Below are positions 35,795-45,159 of a DNA stretch of 64,000 nucleotides, piece by piece. Origin of the DNA: Colwellia sp. 75C3 (GTDB lineage: Bacteria > Pseudomonadota > Gammaproteobacteria > Enterobacterales > Alteromonadaceae); NCBI RefSeq assembly GCF_002836255.1, contig NZ_PJAU01000054.1, positions 62,001-126,000 on the forward strand. The letters are read 5' to 3'. The notes beneath the pieces were generated by a model. That model was given only the letters and a program-made list of their open reading frames with translations, did no database searches and was not told where the DNA came from. How positions within the stretch are numbered: position 1 is the stretch's first letter; the number at the start of each line of letters is the position of its first letter. The position numbers were made by a program, and so were the translations under genes.

Positions 35795-38700
35795 ATGAAC
35801 ATTACTCAACTGGCTTTTACGTATCGAAAAAGCGTATTTTTGATTATCGCTGTATTACTTGTTAATGGCCTTTTTGCCTACTTCACGTTACCAGCACAAG
35901 AAGATCCAACCATTACCATTCGTGAAGCGATTGTCAGTACCTCTTTTCCAGGTATGGCACCCGATAGAATCGAACAGTTAATCACTAAAAAATTAGAAGA
36001 AGAAATACGAAAAATACCGCAAGTAAAAGAAATAAAATCTAGCTCCGCTACCGGTATATCTATCATTCACGTTAAAATTTATGACCGTTATTTTAACCTT
36101 GATGATATTTGGCAAAACCTACGGAATAAAGTAGCTTCTGCCCATAAAAAAATGCCTTCAGGTACACATACACCTTATGTTAACGATGAATTTGGTGATG
36201 TCTCTGTTGTTACCTTAGCGCTGACCGCTGATGGTTTTGATCTGGGTGAAATGTATGACATTGCCCAGCATATTCGCGATACTTTATATGGGGTAGAGGG
36301 TACTAAAAAGATTGAGATTTTAGGCCGACAAGAAGAGCGTATTTTCTTAGAGGCATCTAATGCGAGGCTTGCTCAGTTAGGTATTTCTCCACAATCACTT
36401 ATCAGTGAATTACAAAAGCAAAATATTGTCCGCTCTGGTGGTCAAATTAACACAGGGGCAATCAGTTTTATTGTTGAACCCTCAGGTAATTTCAATAGCC
36501 TAGATGATATTGGTGATACCTATATCAGCATCCCTAATACTGAAGATTTTATCGCACTAAAAGATGTCGTGTCTTTACGCCGAGATTTTATCGACCCACC
36601 GGATAAAACCGCCTACTTAAATGGTCAATCTGCCATATTCTTTGCCATCTCGATGTTGCCAGAAAACAACCTGTTAGAATATGCCCCTCGAGTATTAAGC
36701 AAAATCAATGAAATTGAATCAAGTTTACCTATTGGCTACAACCTTGAAATTGCTACTTATCAAGCTGATCAGGTAGAAAAAACCATTAATGGTGTTTCTG
36801 TTAATGTATTACAAACCTTGGCCATTGTATTAGTGGTTGTTATTTTGTTTTTAGGTTTACGCACGGGTCTTATTGTCGGTGCTATCGTGCCTTTTGTTAT
36901 GTTGACCACGTTAAGCATAATGCAATTTAGTGACATGAAACTCGAACGAATGAGTTTAGCGACGCTTATTATCTCGCTAGGTTTATTAGTTGATAATGGT
37001 ATTGTTATCGCTGAAGACTTCAAACGTCGACTAGAAGATGGCGTAGATCGTTATAATGCTATGTTGCAAGGCAGCAAAGAGCTCGCCATCCCGTTACTGA
37101 GTTCATCAGTAACAACTATTCTATTTTTCTTACCATTGATGCTGGCTGAACATGTCGCCGGTGAATATACTCGCTCTATCTCACTCGTTATTTTAATTAC
37201 CTTGCTGACCAGTTGGATATTAGCTTTATGTGTTACCCCGCTATTATGTTATTTCTTTATTACTCTCCCCAAAAGTAAAAAAGCAGAAAATAAAGGGGCT
37301 AAAGGTAGTAAATCTGAAAAGCCGGATCCCGGTAAGTTCTATCGTTACTACGAAACGTTTTTACATTGGTTACTCAAACATAAAGCACTGTTTATGACGG
37401 CTATGTTAGCGTTGTTTATTGGCTCAATTATCTCAATGAAGTATGTCGCCAAACAATTTTTTCCTGATTCAGACCGTACCCAAATCCTAGTCAATATTGA
37501 CTTGCCTAATGGTACTTCGTCTACGGAAACTAATCGCCAAATGAAGGACATTTTCACTTGGCTAGACGATAATGAACGATTCAATTATATTGATAGTTAT
37601 TCCGCTTATGTTGGCTTTAGTGGCCCTAGATTTGTGATGTCCCTTAATCCTGAAGACCCGGCACAAAACAAAGGTTTTATGGTATTAAACGTTAAAGACA
37701 ATACTGATATTAGTGCCACCGTGTTAAAACTTGATGAACAAATTGAACATGATTTTCCTAACGTTTCTGCGCGTGTTAAAAAGATGTTTTTAGGACCATC
37801 CGACTCAAGTACCATTAAAATTCAAGTAAAAGGACCGGACAAAGACGTTATCTATAAAAAAGCACAACAGATAATGGCAGTATTACACGATGTCCCTAAT
37901 ACCCTGGATATACGAACCGATTGGGAAAACTTGATCACTAAAATTGATGTTCAAATAGATCAACATAGAGCAAAGCGATCAGGCCTTACTTCTGAAGAAA
38001 TTGCCCAAGCGTTAGAGGCCTATTTCTCCGGATCGAAAATTACTGAGTTTCGTGAAGGTGATAATGTTATTCCTGTGGTATTAAGAGCTGAGCAAGCAGA
38101 ACGTCAGAGCTTAGATAGGCTTAGAACTCTCAATATTTATTCGAATAAAACAGGGCAAACAGTACCTTTATTTCAAGTTGCTAATTTAGCCCCGTACAAT
38201 CAATTTTCGATTATTCACCACGAAGATTTGTTCCGTACTATTAGTATTCAAGCCAGGAATTCTGATGTGGCTGCTGAAGACCTTAAGAACATTATTGATG
38301 CTAAAATTCAGGCTTTAGCTGCTGATTTACCACTAAATCATACTATTGAATATGATGGCGTGATTAAGGAGTCTAAAGCCGCACAAAAAGCGTTAGGTGC
38401 CAGTATGCCGATAGTATTAGGTTTAATCTTAATATTATTGGTAGCGCAATTTAATTCTTTTAGGCAAGCAGCGGTGATCACCTTAACTATTCCACTGTCT
38501 TTTATCGGTGCGGTATTAGGCCTGTTTTTGATGCAAGCACCTTTTGGTTTTATGGTTACGCTAGGGCTATATAGTTTAGCGGGCATCATTATCAATAACG
38601 CCATTGTATTAATTGATAGAATTAAAATTGAAACCGAGTCAGGAAAATCCGACTATCAAGCGGTGGTTGATGCCTGTTTAACACGACTACGTCCGATTGC

Positions 38701-38902
38701 GATGACAACGATCACCACGGTGATGGGCTTATTACCCTTAATTATTGGTAAGGATCCATTGTTTTACGGCATGGCTAACGTTATTGCTTTTGGTCTAGGC
38801 ATTGGTACGATTTTAACCTTAGCGGTAGTTCCAGCGCTATACTGTGGTTTTTATAAAATTGTCGATACACGTGACAGTTCAGCCCTAGCTAAGTTAGCCT
38901 AG
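35795..38902 (+). CDS. RND-family efflux permease (inner-membrane pump)
   Basis: The proton-driven inner-membrane pump of a tripartite efflux system, 1035 residues from the start chosen here. The frame is open from a TTG at 35756, but those codons belong to the end of the MITE-like element. The ATG at 35795 has AGGA six bases upstream and gives the usual N-terminus MNITQLAFTYRKSVF. Motifs include GLLVDNGIVIAED in the membrane part, FPGMAPDRIEQLITKKLEEE in the porter domain and the duplicated 6-helix halves (about 330-500 and 855-1020). Substrate cannot be assigned; the family covers drugs, dyes, detergents and metabolites. Confidence 0.94.
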   Translation: MNITQLAFTYRKSVFLIIAVLLVNGLFAYFTLPAQEDPTITIREAIVSTSFPGMAPDRIEQLITKKLEEEIRKIPQVKEIKSSSATGISIIHVKIYDRYFNLDDIWQNLRNKVASAHKKMPSGTHTPYVNDEFGDVSVVTLALTADGFDLGEMYDIAQHIRDTLYGVEGTKKIEILGRQEERIFLEASNARLAQLGISPQSLISELQKQNIVRSGGQINTGAISFIVEPSGNFNSLDDIGDTYISIPNTEDFIALKDVVSLRRDFIDPPDKTAYLNGQSAIFFAISMLPENNLLEYAPRVLSKINEIESSLPIGYNLEIATYQADQVEKTINGVSVNVLQTLAIVLVVVILFLGLRTGLIVGAIVPFVMLTTLSIMQFSDMKLERMSLATLIISLGLLVDNGIVIAEDFKRRLEDGVDRYNAMLQGSKELAIPLLSSSVTTILFFLPLMLAEHVAGEYTRSISLVILITLLTSWILALCVTPLLCYFFITLPKSKKAENKGAKGSKSEKPDPGKFYRYYETFLHWLLKHKALFMTAMLALFIGSIISMKYVAKQFFPDSDRTQILVNIDLPNGTSSTETNRQMKDIFTWLDDNERFNYIDSYSAYVGFSGPRFVMSLNPEDPAQNKGFMVLNVKDNTDISATVLKLDEQIEHDFPNVSARVKKMFLGPSDSSTIKIQVKGPDKDVIYKKAQQIMAVLHDVPNTLDIRTDWENLITKIDVQIDQHRAKRSGLTSEEIAQALEAYFSGSKITEFREGDNVIPVVLRAEQAERQSLDRLRTLNIYSNKTGQTVPLFQVANLAPYNQFSIIHHEDLFRTISIQARNSDVAAEDLKNIIDAKIQALAADLPLNHTIEYDGVIKESKAAQKALGASMPIVLGLILILLVAQFNSFRQAAVITLTIPLSFIGAVLGLFLMQAPFGFMVTLGLYSLAGIIINNAIVLIDRIKIETESGKSDYQAVVDACLTRLRPIAMTTITTVMGLLPLIIGKDPLFYGMANVIAFGLGIGTILTLAVVPALYCGFYKIVDTRDSSALAKLA

Positions 38903-38919
38903 TTAGCCTAGTTAGCGAG
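38894..38919 (+). repeat. 9-bp tandem repeat TTAGCCTAG spanning the pump stop codon
   Basis: Two exact copies of TTAGCCTAG and a partial third (TTAGCGAG). The first copy contains the in-frame TAG stop. Slippage would not extend the protein because every unit carries the stop in frame. Confidence 0.6.
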
Positions 38920-38952
38920 TAATACTTAGTTTGTTTATTTAAAATAGAGCAA

Positions 38953-39006
38953 AAAAAAGCCAACTTTCTTGACAAGGGCCCCCTTAACAAGAAAATTGGC
39001 TTTTTT
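38953..39006. terminator. Long bidirectional terminator between pump and anchor-A genes
   Basis: AAAAAGCCAA-CTTTCTTG pairs with CAAGAAAATTGGCTTTTT (one mismatch) over 18 bp; a smaller AAGGG/CCCTT stem lies inside the loop. A-runs and T-runs flank it on both strands. Confidence 0.88.
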
Positions 39007-39030
39007 AATGAAAAAATTTCTCTACAAATA

Positions 39031-40197
39031 TTACGTGGTAACAGGCTTTTTAGAGGTTTTAATGTGTTTTGCTAATAGCACTTTCCTATTGACATAAACC
39101 AACATAATGGCTAGAAAAAACAACCAGATACTGGTTGGAGTAGGAACAGCTACCGGACCAGTACCCACTGATGTGAATGGGTTGTAATTAATTTGAACAT
39201 TATGTTTTACACTCCACGATTTACCAATCACTTGACCAACAAGATGACCCGTTATTGCCTTAATATCTGCAGCAGGCGCTAAAACAGAACCGTAAGTAGA
39301 GCCATTTAGCACAACTTGAGTCGCGCCAACAAAGTTATATAAAATCTGATGTTCTGGACGTCCTGTTAATGATTGCTCATTTACAGGACTTAACGTATTA
39401 CCGTTAACACTAACAATTTGGCCGTTTAGCTGTGCACAACCTGTTTGACCTGCTTGACAAAAATCTGCATTGCTTCCCCATTTCTTACCTTGAACATTAT
39501 TTTCATTGGTAATATTAAAAACAATCGTTGCATCATCACTAACACCCGTAACATTCCAAGTAGTGCCTGCATTAATTTGTTCCTGAGTTACATCAAAAAC
39601 ATAGACATTATCATTATTGGTTGTGGTTGGCATAAATGTTAATGGACCTGTAGGAGCCCCTTCCCAATCAGCTGCGTGATTTGTGGCACCGTGAGCTGTG
39701 GTTGCCGCCAAGTTATTTGATAGTGTATTTAAATGGGCAAAAGCATTATCAAAATCTACTGGTAATTGACTTTTAGTAACTTTACTTAACTGTGCTTCAA
39801 ATGCACCACTGCCGCCTGAGGTAATTTCAGTATTATTATTATACGCGGTACCAGCATACACCACCTCACCTGCGTGTGGAGATTGGTGTGGACCTGCTTC
39901 ATATACATTAAAGCTACCTTGCCCAGTTTTAATAACATTACCACCGACAACTAGGCTTGGGCCTGCACCCATGCCAAAGGCATCTATTTTTTCGCCAATA
40001 TCATAGCCACCATCAACAGTAAAGTTACCGCCTACAGCAATACGTCCTTGTGTATCAGAGCCATTAACGGTGAAGTCATTTTTAATGAAAGCATTGTATT
40101 TGCTTGCCGCACCTAAGTCGATCTCAACAGCTGATACAGACGTTGCTACAAGTGCAACTGAAATGATAATACTTGCTGATAAAAAGAGATTACGCAT
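39031..40197 (-). CDS. Choice-of-anchor A family protein with variant PEP-CTERM sorting tail
   Basis: A 388-residue exported protein. It has a signal peptide (about 1-23), then a choice-of-anchor A domain (YNAFIKNDFTVNGSDTQGRI, AVGGNFTV, VNGSTYGSVLAPAADI). The C-terminus reads VPTPTSIWLF (351-360) running into a membrane helix and a basic tail. This is the three-part sorting signal of exosortase substrates, with PTP in place of the usual PEP. Such proteins are thought to be processed and placed at the cell surface or in exopolysaccharide. The basic tail is longer than usual (about 16 residues). Upstream lies a prsT-like gene, supporting the exosortase link. AAGGA marks the start. Confidence 0.87.
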   Translation of the reverse strand: MRNLFLSASIIISVALVATSVSAVEIDLGAASKYNAFIKNDFTVNGSDTQGRIAVGGNFTVDGGYDIGEKIDAFGMGAGPSLVVGGNVIKTGQGSFNVYEAGPHQSPHAGEVVYAGTAYNNNTEITSGGSGAFEAQLSKVTKSQLPVDFDNAFAHLNTLSNNLAATTAHGATNHAADWEGAPTGPLTFMPTTTNNDNVYVFDVTQEQINAGTTWNVTGVSDDATIVFNITNENNVQGKKWGSNADFCQAGQTGCAQLNGQIVSVNGNTLSPVNEQSLTGRPEHQILYNFVGATQVVLNGSTYGSVLAPAADIKAITGHLVGQVIGKSWSVKHNVQINYNPFTSVGTGPVAVPTPTSIWLFFLAIMLVYVNRKVLLAKHIKTSKKPVTT

Positions 40198-40375
40198 ACT
40201 ATTCCTTGTCTTTGTTCAATACCTCTGTCGCCATTTAGCAACAGACGGTGTAAATTTGCGCAGATTATATACTAATCAGTTACAAAATGACACCGCTGTC
40301 ATTGTCTCGTTATATTATTTCATCAGTACTCATGAATATTTAATATAACGATATGATAACAATGTGTTTACAGTT

Positions 40376-43174
40376 TTAGTTGTTAACCTTGGCGGTCACC
40401 GAAGAACGCAAAGTATGCGCAGGTGCCAGTGTGATTGCTTTAGCCAGTGCTGACTTAGCTTGTTGAATATTGTTCAGTTCTGCTAGCGCGTAGGCTAAAT
40501 GATAATAAATTTCGCCGCTAGTGGCATCGCGAGCGCTCGCTTCTCGCAATAAACTTAAGCCATTGTTTACTTGATCTTTATGTACATAAATCCAACCAAG
40601 GGTGTCGTTAATAGCCGCTATATTAGGAGCTAACTTATACGCTGTTTTAGCATAGGTTAACGCTTTAGTTAATGTTTTATCATAAGAGGCAGCAGTGCTA
40701 ATGCCAGCCTCTTTTTGTTGAAAATGAATGTCTAAAAAGTAGTGTGCTAAGTTATTTAAAAAGATAGGATTTTCATCTAACGTTGGCGATTGCTCCAAGA
40801 CGTCAATTGCTAATTGTTGATTTCCTTCGCTCAAAGCCACCGCACTTAATTGTGCTCGTGCCCAGTCGTCATTTGGCGACTGTTTAATCCAACCCTTTAG
40901 TAAACTTATCAACGGTTCCATCTGTAATTGTTGGCCATACAATTGTGCTAACATTTGCATATCGTTACGATTTTTTTGCTTTTTGTATAAGTTACTCAAA
41001 ATTGTGGTTGCGTCACTCAACTTTTGCTGAGAGATTAACACGCGTACTTTTAAGGTTAACCAAACACGATTATCCGGGTATTCGTTTAGTGCACTATCAA
41101 TAAGTTTCAGCGATCTAGTAGGCTCTTTGTCCATAAAGTAATAACGTGCTTGCAGGTATTCCGGTACTTGTGCCGCTTCTAATTTTTTAATCCGATCGAT
41201 ACTTTTATTCGCTGAAACCACATCAAGAATATCCAACTGCGCATGCGCTAACGTCGCCAACTTATCACTGTCATCGTAAATCAAACCATATAATATTTTT
41301 AACGTTCGCATCGCTAAAGCATCTTGACCAAGCTGCGCCTGAATACGACTTTTACTCAGCAATAGTGCTTCATCTAACGGGTACTCTTTTTCAAGCTGTT
41401 TGATTAGAGTAAGTGCTAGATCAGCTTGCTTAGTAACAATATATAAATTTATCAATGCTCTACCGTTGCGATAATCATTGTTATTAGCCAAAGGTTCGAG
41501 CAATTTCATTGCCAATACTAATCGGTCCTGTTTAATGGCTAAATCAGCATACAGCTGTAATGTTAATGCGTCGGTAGCATTAATAGTGAGTAACTTCTTA
41601 TAATACTGCTCTACTTTTATTAAATTACCTTGCTGCAAGTAAATTCCCGCTAATGCCGTTAGTGCAGGTGTGAAACTGTCTTCTAACACAAGTGCTTCTT
41701 CCAAAAAGTAAACCGCTTTTTGGCGATCTTCCTCAGTTTTAAGCGTTAGTTCAGCAGCTAATTGCAGTACTTCCACTTTGCCTGGATATTCATCGAGCAA
41801 TGCTTGTGTGGTAATTTTAGCTTGTTCATACAAACCACTTTTTAATTGCATGAAAGCTAAAATAGTCTTATTTTGCAAACTGGTATTTGGGTTGGTTTTA
41901 TCCAACACAGCCAATGCTTCATCAAACAGCTCATGGTCTAATAGACTAGCAACATAATGCTGCCTCACCTTTTCATTACTCGAAAAATTACCATGGGCTT
42001 TCGCTAAAATAGCCAGCTGCTTACTTTTTAAATCCCCTTGACGATAGATCTCAGCGGCCAGTATGTAAAGGTCAACATTGTAGGTATTTAACGCTAAGGC
42101 TTTTTCGATATGTTGTTGTGCTTTTTCAAATTTCTGGGCTCTAAAAGATAAAATAGCTAAATAGCGGCGTGCATTTGAGTTTTCGCCATATAGCTCGATA
42201 TAACGCGAAAATTTATTTCTCGCTGATAAGTTATTCGTGTTAACAAAGTCAACGGTTGCTGATAATAATAAGACTTGCTGATCTTCTTGGTTACGCTCTG
42301 AAACACCGGATAATTGTTGTCTAATATCTGTTAAAAGACGACGCGACTGTTTACTTTTTCCTTGCTGCGCGACAATGGATGAATGCAACAGTTTTGCGTA
42401 AGGATCGTTTGGTGCTAACTCCCTAAGTTTAAGGGCGATGGCTAGAGCTGCTGGTAATTTATTTTGACTGAGCAATAAGCCAGCTTTAGCAAACATTGCC
42501 TGCTTATTCGTTTTATCTATCGTAAGTACTTGCTTAATGGCCTGAGCAGCTTGCTCATATTGCTCTAAACTTTTATTTATTTCACTACTTAATAGCAACG
42601 CCGGCACATAATTACTGTCTAACGATAATGCTTGCTGTATCTCTTTTTGCGCACTGATAATACTTTCTTGCTTATACCATAAGTCCGCTAGTGCGGTATG
42701 AATTTCAGCTGAATCAGGCTCCATTACAATAGCTAATTGATATGCTGACAATGACTGCTTGTATTGTGTCAGTGCTTTATAAGCATTGGCCTGAAAATAA
42801 TGATATTTTGATTCACTTTTCAGCTGTGGGTGATTCGCTAATAACTCTAACGCTTGTTGGCTTTTATTAAGTAATAACTTTACTTCGACCAGAGAGATAA
42901 CCACAGCAAAAGAATCCGCATGAAGTTGCAAAGATTGTTCAAACTCTTTTTCAGCGGCTTGGTATTTTCCTGTTTGTAATAGCACCTTGCCTAACAATAA
43001 ACGTGCGGGCAAATAGTTAAGGTCAAGCTTTAAGCTATTTTTAACTGCTATTTCAGCAGCTGAAAGCTTGCCTGCATGCAAGTGATTTAAGGCTTGCTCA
43101 TAATACTTCATTGCCTCATTAGCACTTGCCGTAAGAGTAAAAAACAAACTGATAAGCAGAAATATAAAACGCAT
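40376..43174 (-). CDS. prsT: PEP-CTERM system TPR-repeat protein (PrsT-like)
   Basis: A protein of about 930 residues made almost wholly of tetratricopeptide repeats after a signal peptide (FIFLLISLFFTLTASA). Repeats such as YYEQALNHLHAGKLSAAE, YLPARLLLGKVLLQTGKYQ and a final AYKLAPNIAAINDTLGWIYV match the PrsT family, found beside exosortase and exopolysaccharide genes and thought to act in assembly or export of PEP-CTERM proteins. The signal shows no lipobox. I chose the internal Met (MRFIFLL) preceded by CAGGTG; an upstream ATG at 43192 would add six residues. The exosortase itself is not in this window. Confidence 0.85.
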   Translation of the reverse strand: MRFIFLLISLFFTLTASANEAMKYYEQALNHLHAGKLSAAEIAVKNSLKLDLNYLPARLLLGKVLLQTGKYQAAEKEFEQSLQLHADSFAVVISLVEVKLLLNKSQQALELLANHPQLKSESKYHYFQANAYKALTQYKQSLSAYQLAIVMEPDSAEIHTALADLWYKQESIISAQKEIQQALSLDSNYVPALLLSSEINKSLEQYEQAAQAIKQVLTIDKTNKQAMFAKAGLLLSQNKLPAALAIALKLRELAPNDPYAKLLHSSIVAQQGKSKQSRRLLTDIRQQLSGVSERNQEDQQVLLLSATVDFVNTNNLSARNKFSRYIELYGENSNARRYLAILSFRAQKFEKAQQHIEKALALNTYNVDLYILAAEIYRQGDLKSKQLAILAKAHGNFSSNEKVRQHYVASLLDHELFDEALAVLDKTNPNTSLQNKTILAFMQLKSGLYEQAKITTQALLDEYPGKVEVLQLAAELTLKTEEDRQKAVYFLEEALVLEDSFTPALTALAGIYLQQGNLIKVEQYYKKLLTINATDALTLQLYADLAIKQDRLVLAMKLLEPLANNNDYRNGRALINLYIVTKQADLALTLIKQLEKEYPLDEALLLSKSRIQAQLGQDALAMRTLKILYGLIYDDSDKLATLAHAQLDILDVVSANKSIDRIKKLEAAQVPEYLQARYYFMDKEPTRSLKLIDSALNEYPDNRVWLTLKVRVLISQQKLSDATTILSNLYKKQKNRNDMQMLAQLYGQQLQMEPLISLLKGWIKQSPNDDWARAQLSAVALSEGNQQLAIDVLEQSPTLDENPIFLNNLAHYFLDIHFQQKEAGISTAASYDKTLTKALTYAKTAYKLAPNIAAINDTLGWIYVHKDQVNNGLSLLREASARDATSGEIYYHLAYALAELNNIQQAKSALAKAITLAPAHTLRSSVTAKVNN

Positions 43175-43486
43175 TAAAACACACCTGTGCATAAGTGGCC
43201 GTTAACATAACAAGCCAAAGAATAATAAATTAAAATAAATAATGAGGTTAAGTTCGTTGCTGAACTACGCTCAATAGGTATTGCTGTACGCTGGAAGGAG
43301 GGGAGCCATTTAGTTAATATTGTCCCTTAATCAAAGCCCGCAAACACACAACTTTTACAATGCTTTGTGTGTTTTGCCATTTTACGATAACTAACAGGGA
43401 TACTCAATTAAGAAAAATTTTGTTAAACTGCCTTGTATAAATGTTATCCCGCCCCGCTGATTAAAGCACAACATAAAGACGACAAC
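43175..43486. other. Divergent region prsT / RDD gene
   Basis: About 310 bases. A hairpin AAACACACAA (43342-43351) / TTGTGTGTTT (43365-43374) with a 13-base loop is visible. TTGTATAAAT near 43434 could be a -10 region for the RDD gene. No other feature is recognised. Confidence 0.4.
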
Positions 43487-43987
43487 ATGACAGAAACAAC
43501 ACCCCCAACTTTCCCTCGCGCAGGCTTTCGACGTCGCTTTGGCTCATGGATTTATGATTCACTTATTGTTATCGCTATCTTTATGCTTTCAGGTTATATC
43601 TGTGTGGCACTTTTTGTCGCCTTAGACGCGGCAGAGTTAATAGCTATCACACGCAGTGGTTTTGGCATTGATTGGAATGCTTCACATATTGCTTACAAAA
43701 TTGCTTTTAATAGTTGGTGTGTAGCGTGGGTTTGCATATTTTTCGTTTATTTTTGGGCTAAAAAAGGTCAAACATTAGGTATGAGGGCGTGGCGATTACG
43801 CGTACAAAATACAGACGGTTCATTAATAAGTAAAATGTCGGCCATTAAACGTTTAGTGCCAACACTACTTGGTTTAGGCAGTTTGATTGTACTTATCGAT
43901 AGAAAGAATAAGTTGAGCCTACAAGACAGGCTAACAAATACTGAAGTGGTGGTACTTTCACTAGAAGCCAATAGAGGCCGCTTATAG
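43487..43987 (+). CDS. RDD family membrane protein
   Basis: About 166 residues with three hydrophobic helices and the RDD pattern (GFRRRFGSWIYDSLIV near the N-terminus, GQTLGMRAWRLRVQNTDG, LSLQDRLTNTEVV near the end). RDD proteins are small integral membrane proteins; some act in ion transport or stress, and most are uncharacterised. The frame could begin at a TTG at 43433, but the ATG at 43487 gives the family's usual N-terminus and the upstream stretch looks like promoter sequence, so I prefer it. Confidence 0.85.
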   Translation: MTETTPPTFPRAGFRRRFGSWIYDSLIVIAIFMLSGYICVALFVALDAAELIAITRSGFGIDWNASHIAYKIAFNSWCVAWVCIFFVYFWAKKGQTLGMRAWRLRVQNTDGSLISKMSAIKRLVPTLLGLGSLIVLIDRKNKLSLQDRLTNTEVVVLSLEANRGRL

Positions 43988-44012
43988 CGTTAGTGAGAAT
44001 CAAAAAAACGAT

Positions 44013-44050
44013 AAAAAAACGCTATTCATTTCATGAATAGCGTTTTTTTT
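44013..44050. terminator. Bidirectional terminator between RDD gene and lptG
   Basis: ACGCTATTCAT and ATGAATAGCGT form an 11-bp stem with a 3-base loop, flanked by A-runs and T-runs on both sides. Confidence 0.9.
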
Positions 44051-44091
44051 GGGATAGATTAAGATTATTTTCTATTCGCTGACTAAAGTCT

Positions 44092-45159
44092 TTATGCGCC
44101 TTTCTTGCCAATAATGTACCAAGCAACGCTTACAAAGACCAGGCTTGGCATCATTGCCCCGAGTACCGGAGGTAGTTGATAAACTAAGCTTAATGAACCC
44201 AGTACCTCGTTAGAGATAAAAAATAAAATCCCGGTAAATACCCCCATCATAATACGTGCGCCCATAGAGACTGAGCGTAATGGACCAAAAATAAACGATA
44301 AGGCGACTAAGAGCATAACGGCAACAGTTAATGGCTGCATGATCTTTCGCCAAAAAGCGAGTTCGTAACGACTAGGATCTTGTTCATTGGCTTCTAAATA
44401 ATCTAAGTAATCAATCAAACCCCGCAAAGAAAGTGACTCCGGCGTAACGGTTACTACGCCAAGTTTTTTCGGTGTTAACGACGAGTTCCAGATTTTCTTT
44501 TCATGATTGGTAGTAATAATTTCGTTATCAGTTAAGACAAATTCCTCAACATCGGTAAGTAACCAGCTATTTTCTTGATAAATTGCACTTTTTGCAGACA
44601 GCCAACTATCAATTTTTAACTCTTCATTAAAACCATAAACTTGTATTTTCTTTAACTTTCCTTTGTCCAACACTTCACCAATGTTAACAAAATAATCTCC
44701 GTCTTTAGCCCATACACCATTCTTTGAGGCAATTAAACTACCACCCGAAATTGCTTGCGCGCGAATTTGACGCGCTTTAGCTTCACCACTTGGCGCTAAC
44801 CACTCACCAATAGCCATACTAACAACAATCAACAGCACTGCGGTTTTCATGACTGACTTAATAATATCTAAACGTGATAAACCCGCGGCTTGCATCACAA
44901 TGAGTTCACTGTTACTCGCTAACATGCCGATACCAATTAAACCGCCAATAAGCGCGGACATAGGAAAGAATACTTCGACATCACGTGGCACATAGTAGAG
45001 TACATATAATGCGGCATGTGCTAAATCGTAATTACCTCGTCCGATAGCACGCATTTGTTCAACAAATTTAATAATGCCACTGACACTAATAAAAACAGCT
45101 AAGGTAACAAAAGTTGTCGATGCAATCACGCGACCAATATATAAATCAAGAATTCGCAT
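44092..45159 (-). CDS. lptG: LPS export ABC transporter permease LptG
   Basis: One of two permeases of the LptB2FG complex, which extracts lipopolysaccharide from the inner membrane and pushes it onto the LptC-A-D bridge. It has 355 residues with the family layout: two N-terminal membrane helices (ILDLYIGRVIASTTFVT), a coupling region (SELIVMQAAGLSRLDI), a periplasmic beta-jellyroll (about 135-265) and C-terminal helices. The start overlaps the lptF stop by one base (TAATG), so the two are translated together. Confidence 0.96.
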   Translation of the reverse strand: MRILDLYIGRVIASTTFVTLAVFISVSGIIKFVEQMRAIGRGNYDLAHAALYVLYYVPRDVEVFFPMSALIGGLIGIGMLASNSELIVMQAAGLSRLDIIKSVMKTAVLLIVVSMAIGEWLAPSGEAKARQIRAQAISGGSLIASKNGVWAKDGDYFVNIGEVLDKGKLKKIQVYGFNEELKIDSWLSAKSAIYQENSWLLTDVEEFVLTDNEIITTNHEKKIWNSSLTPKKLGVVTVTPESLSLRGLIDYLDYLEANEQDPSRYELAFWRKIMQPLTVAVMLLVALSFIFGPLRSVSMGARIMMGVFTGILFFISNEVLGSLSLVYQLPPVLGAMMPSLVFVSVAWYIIGKKGA

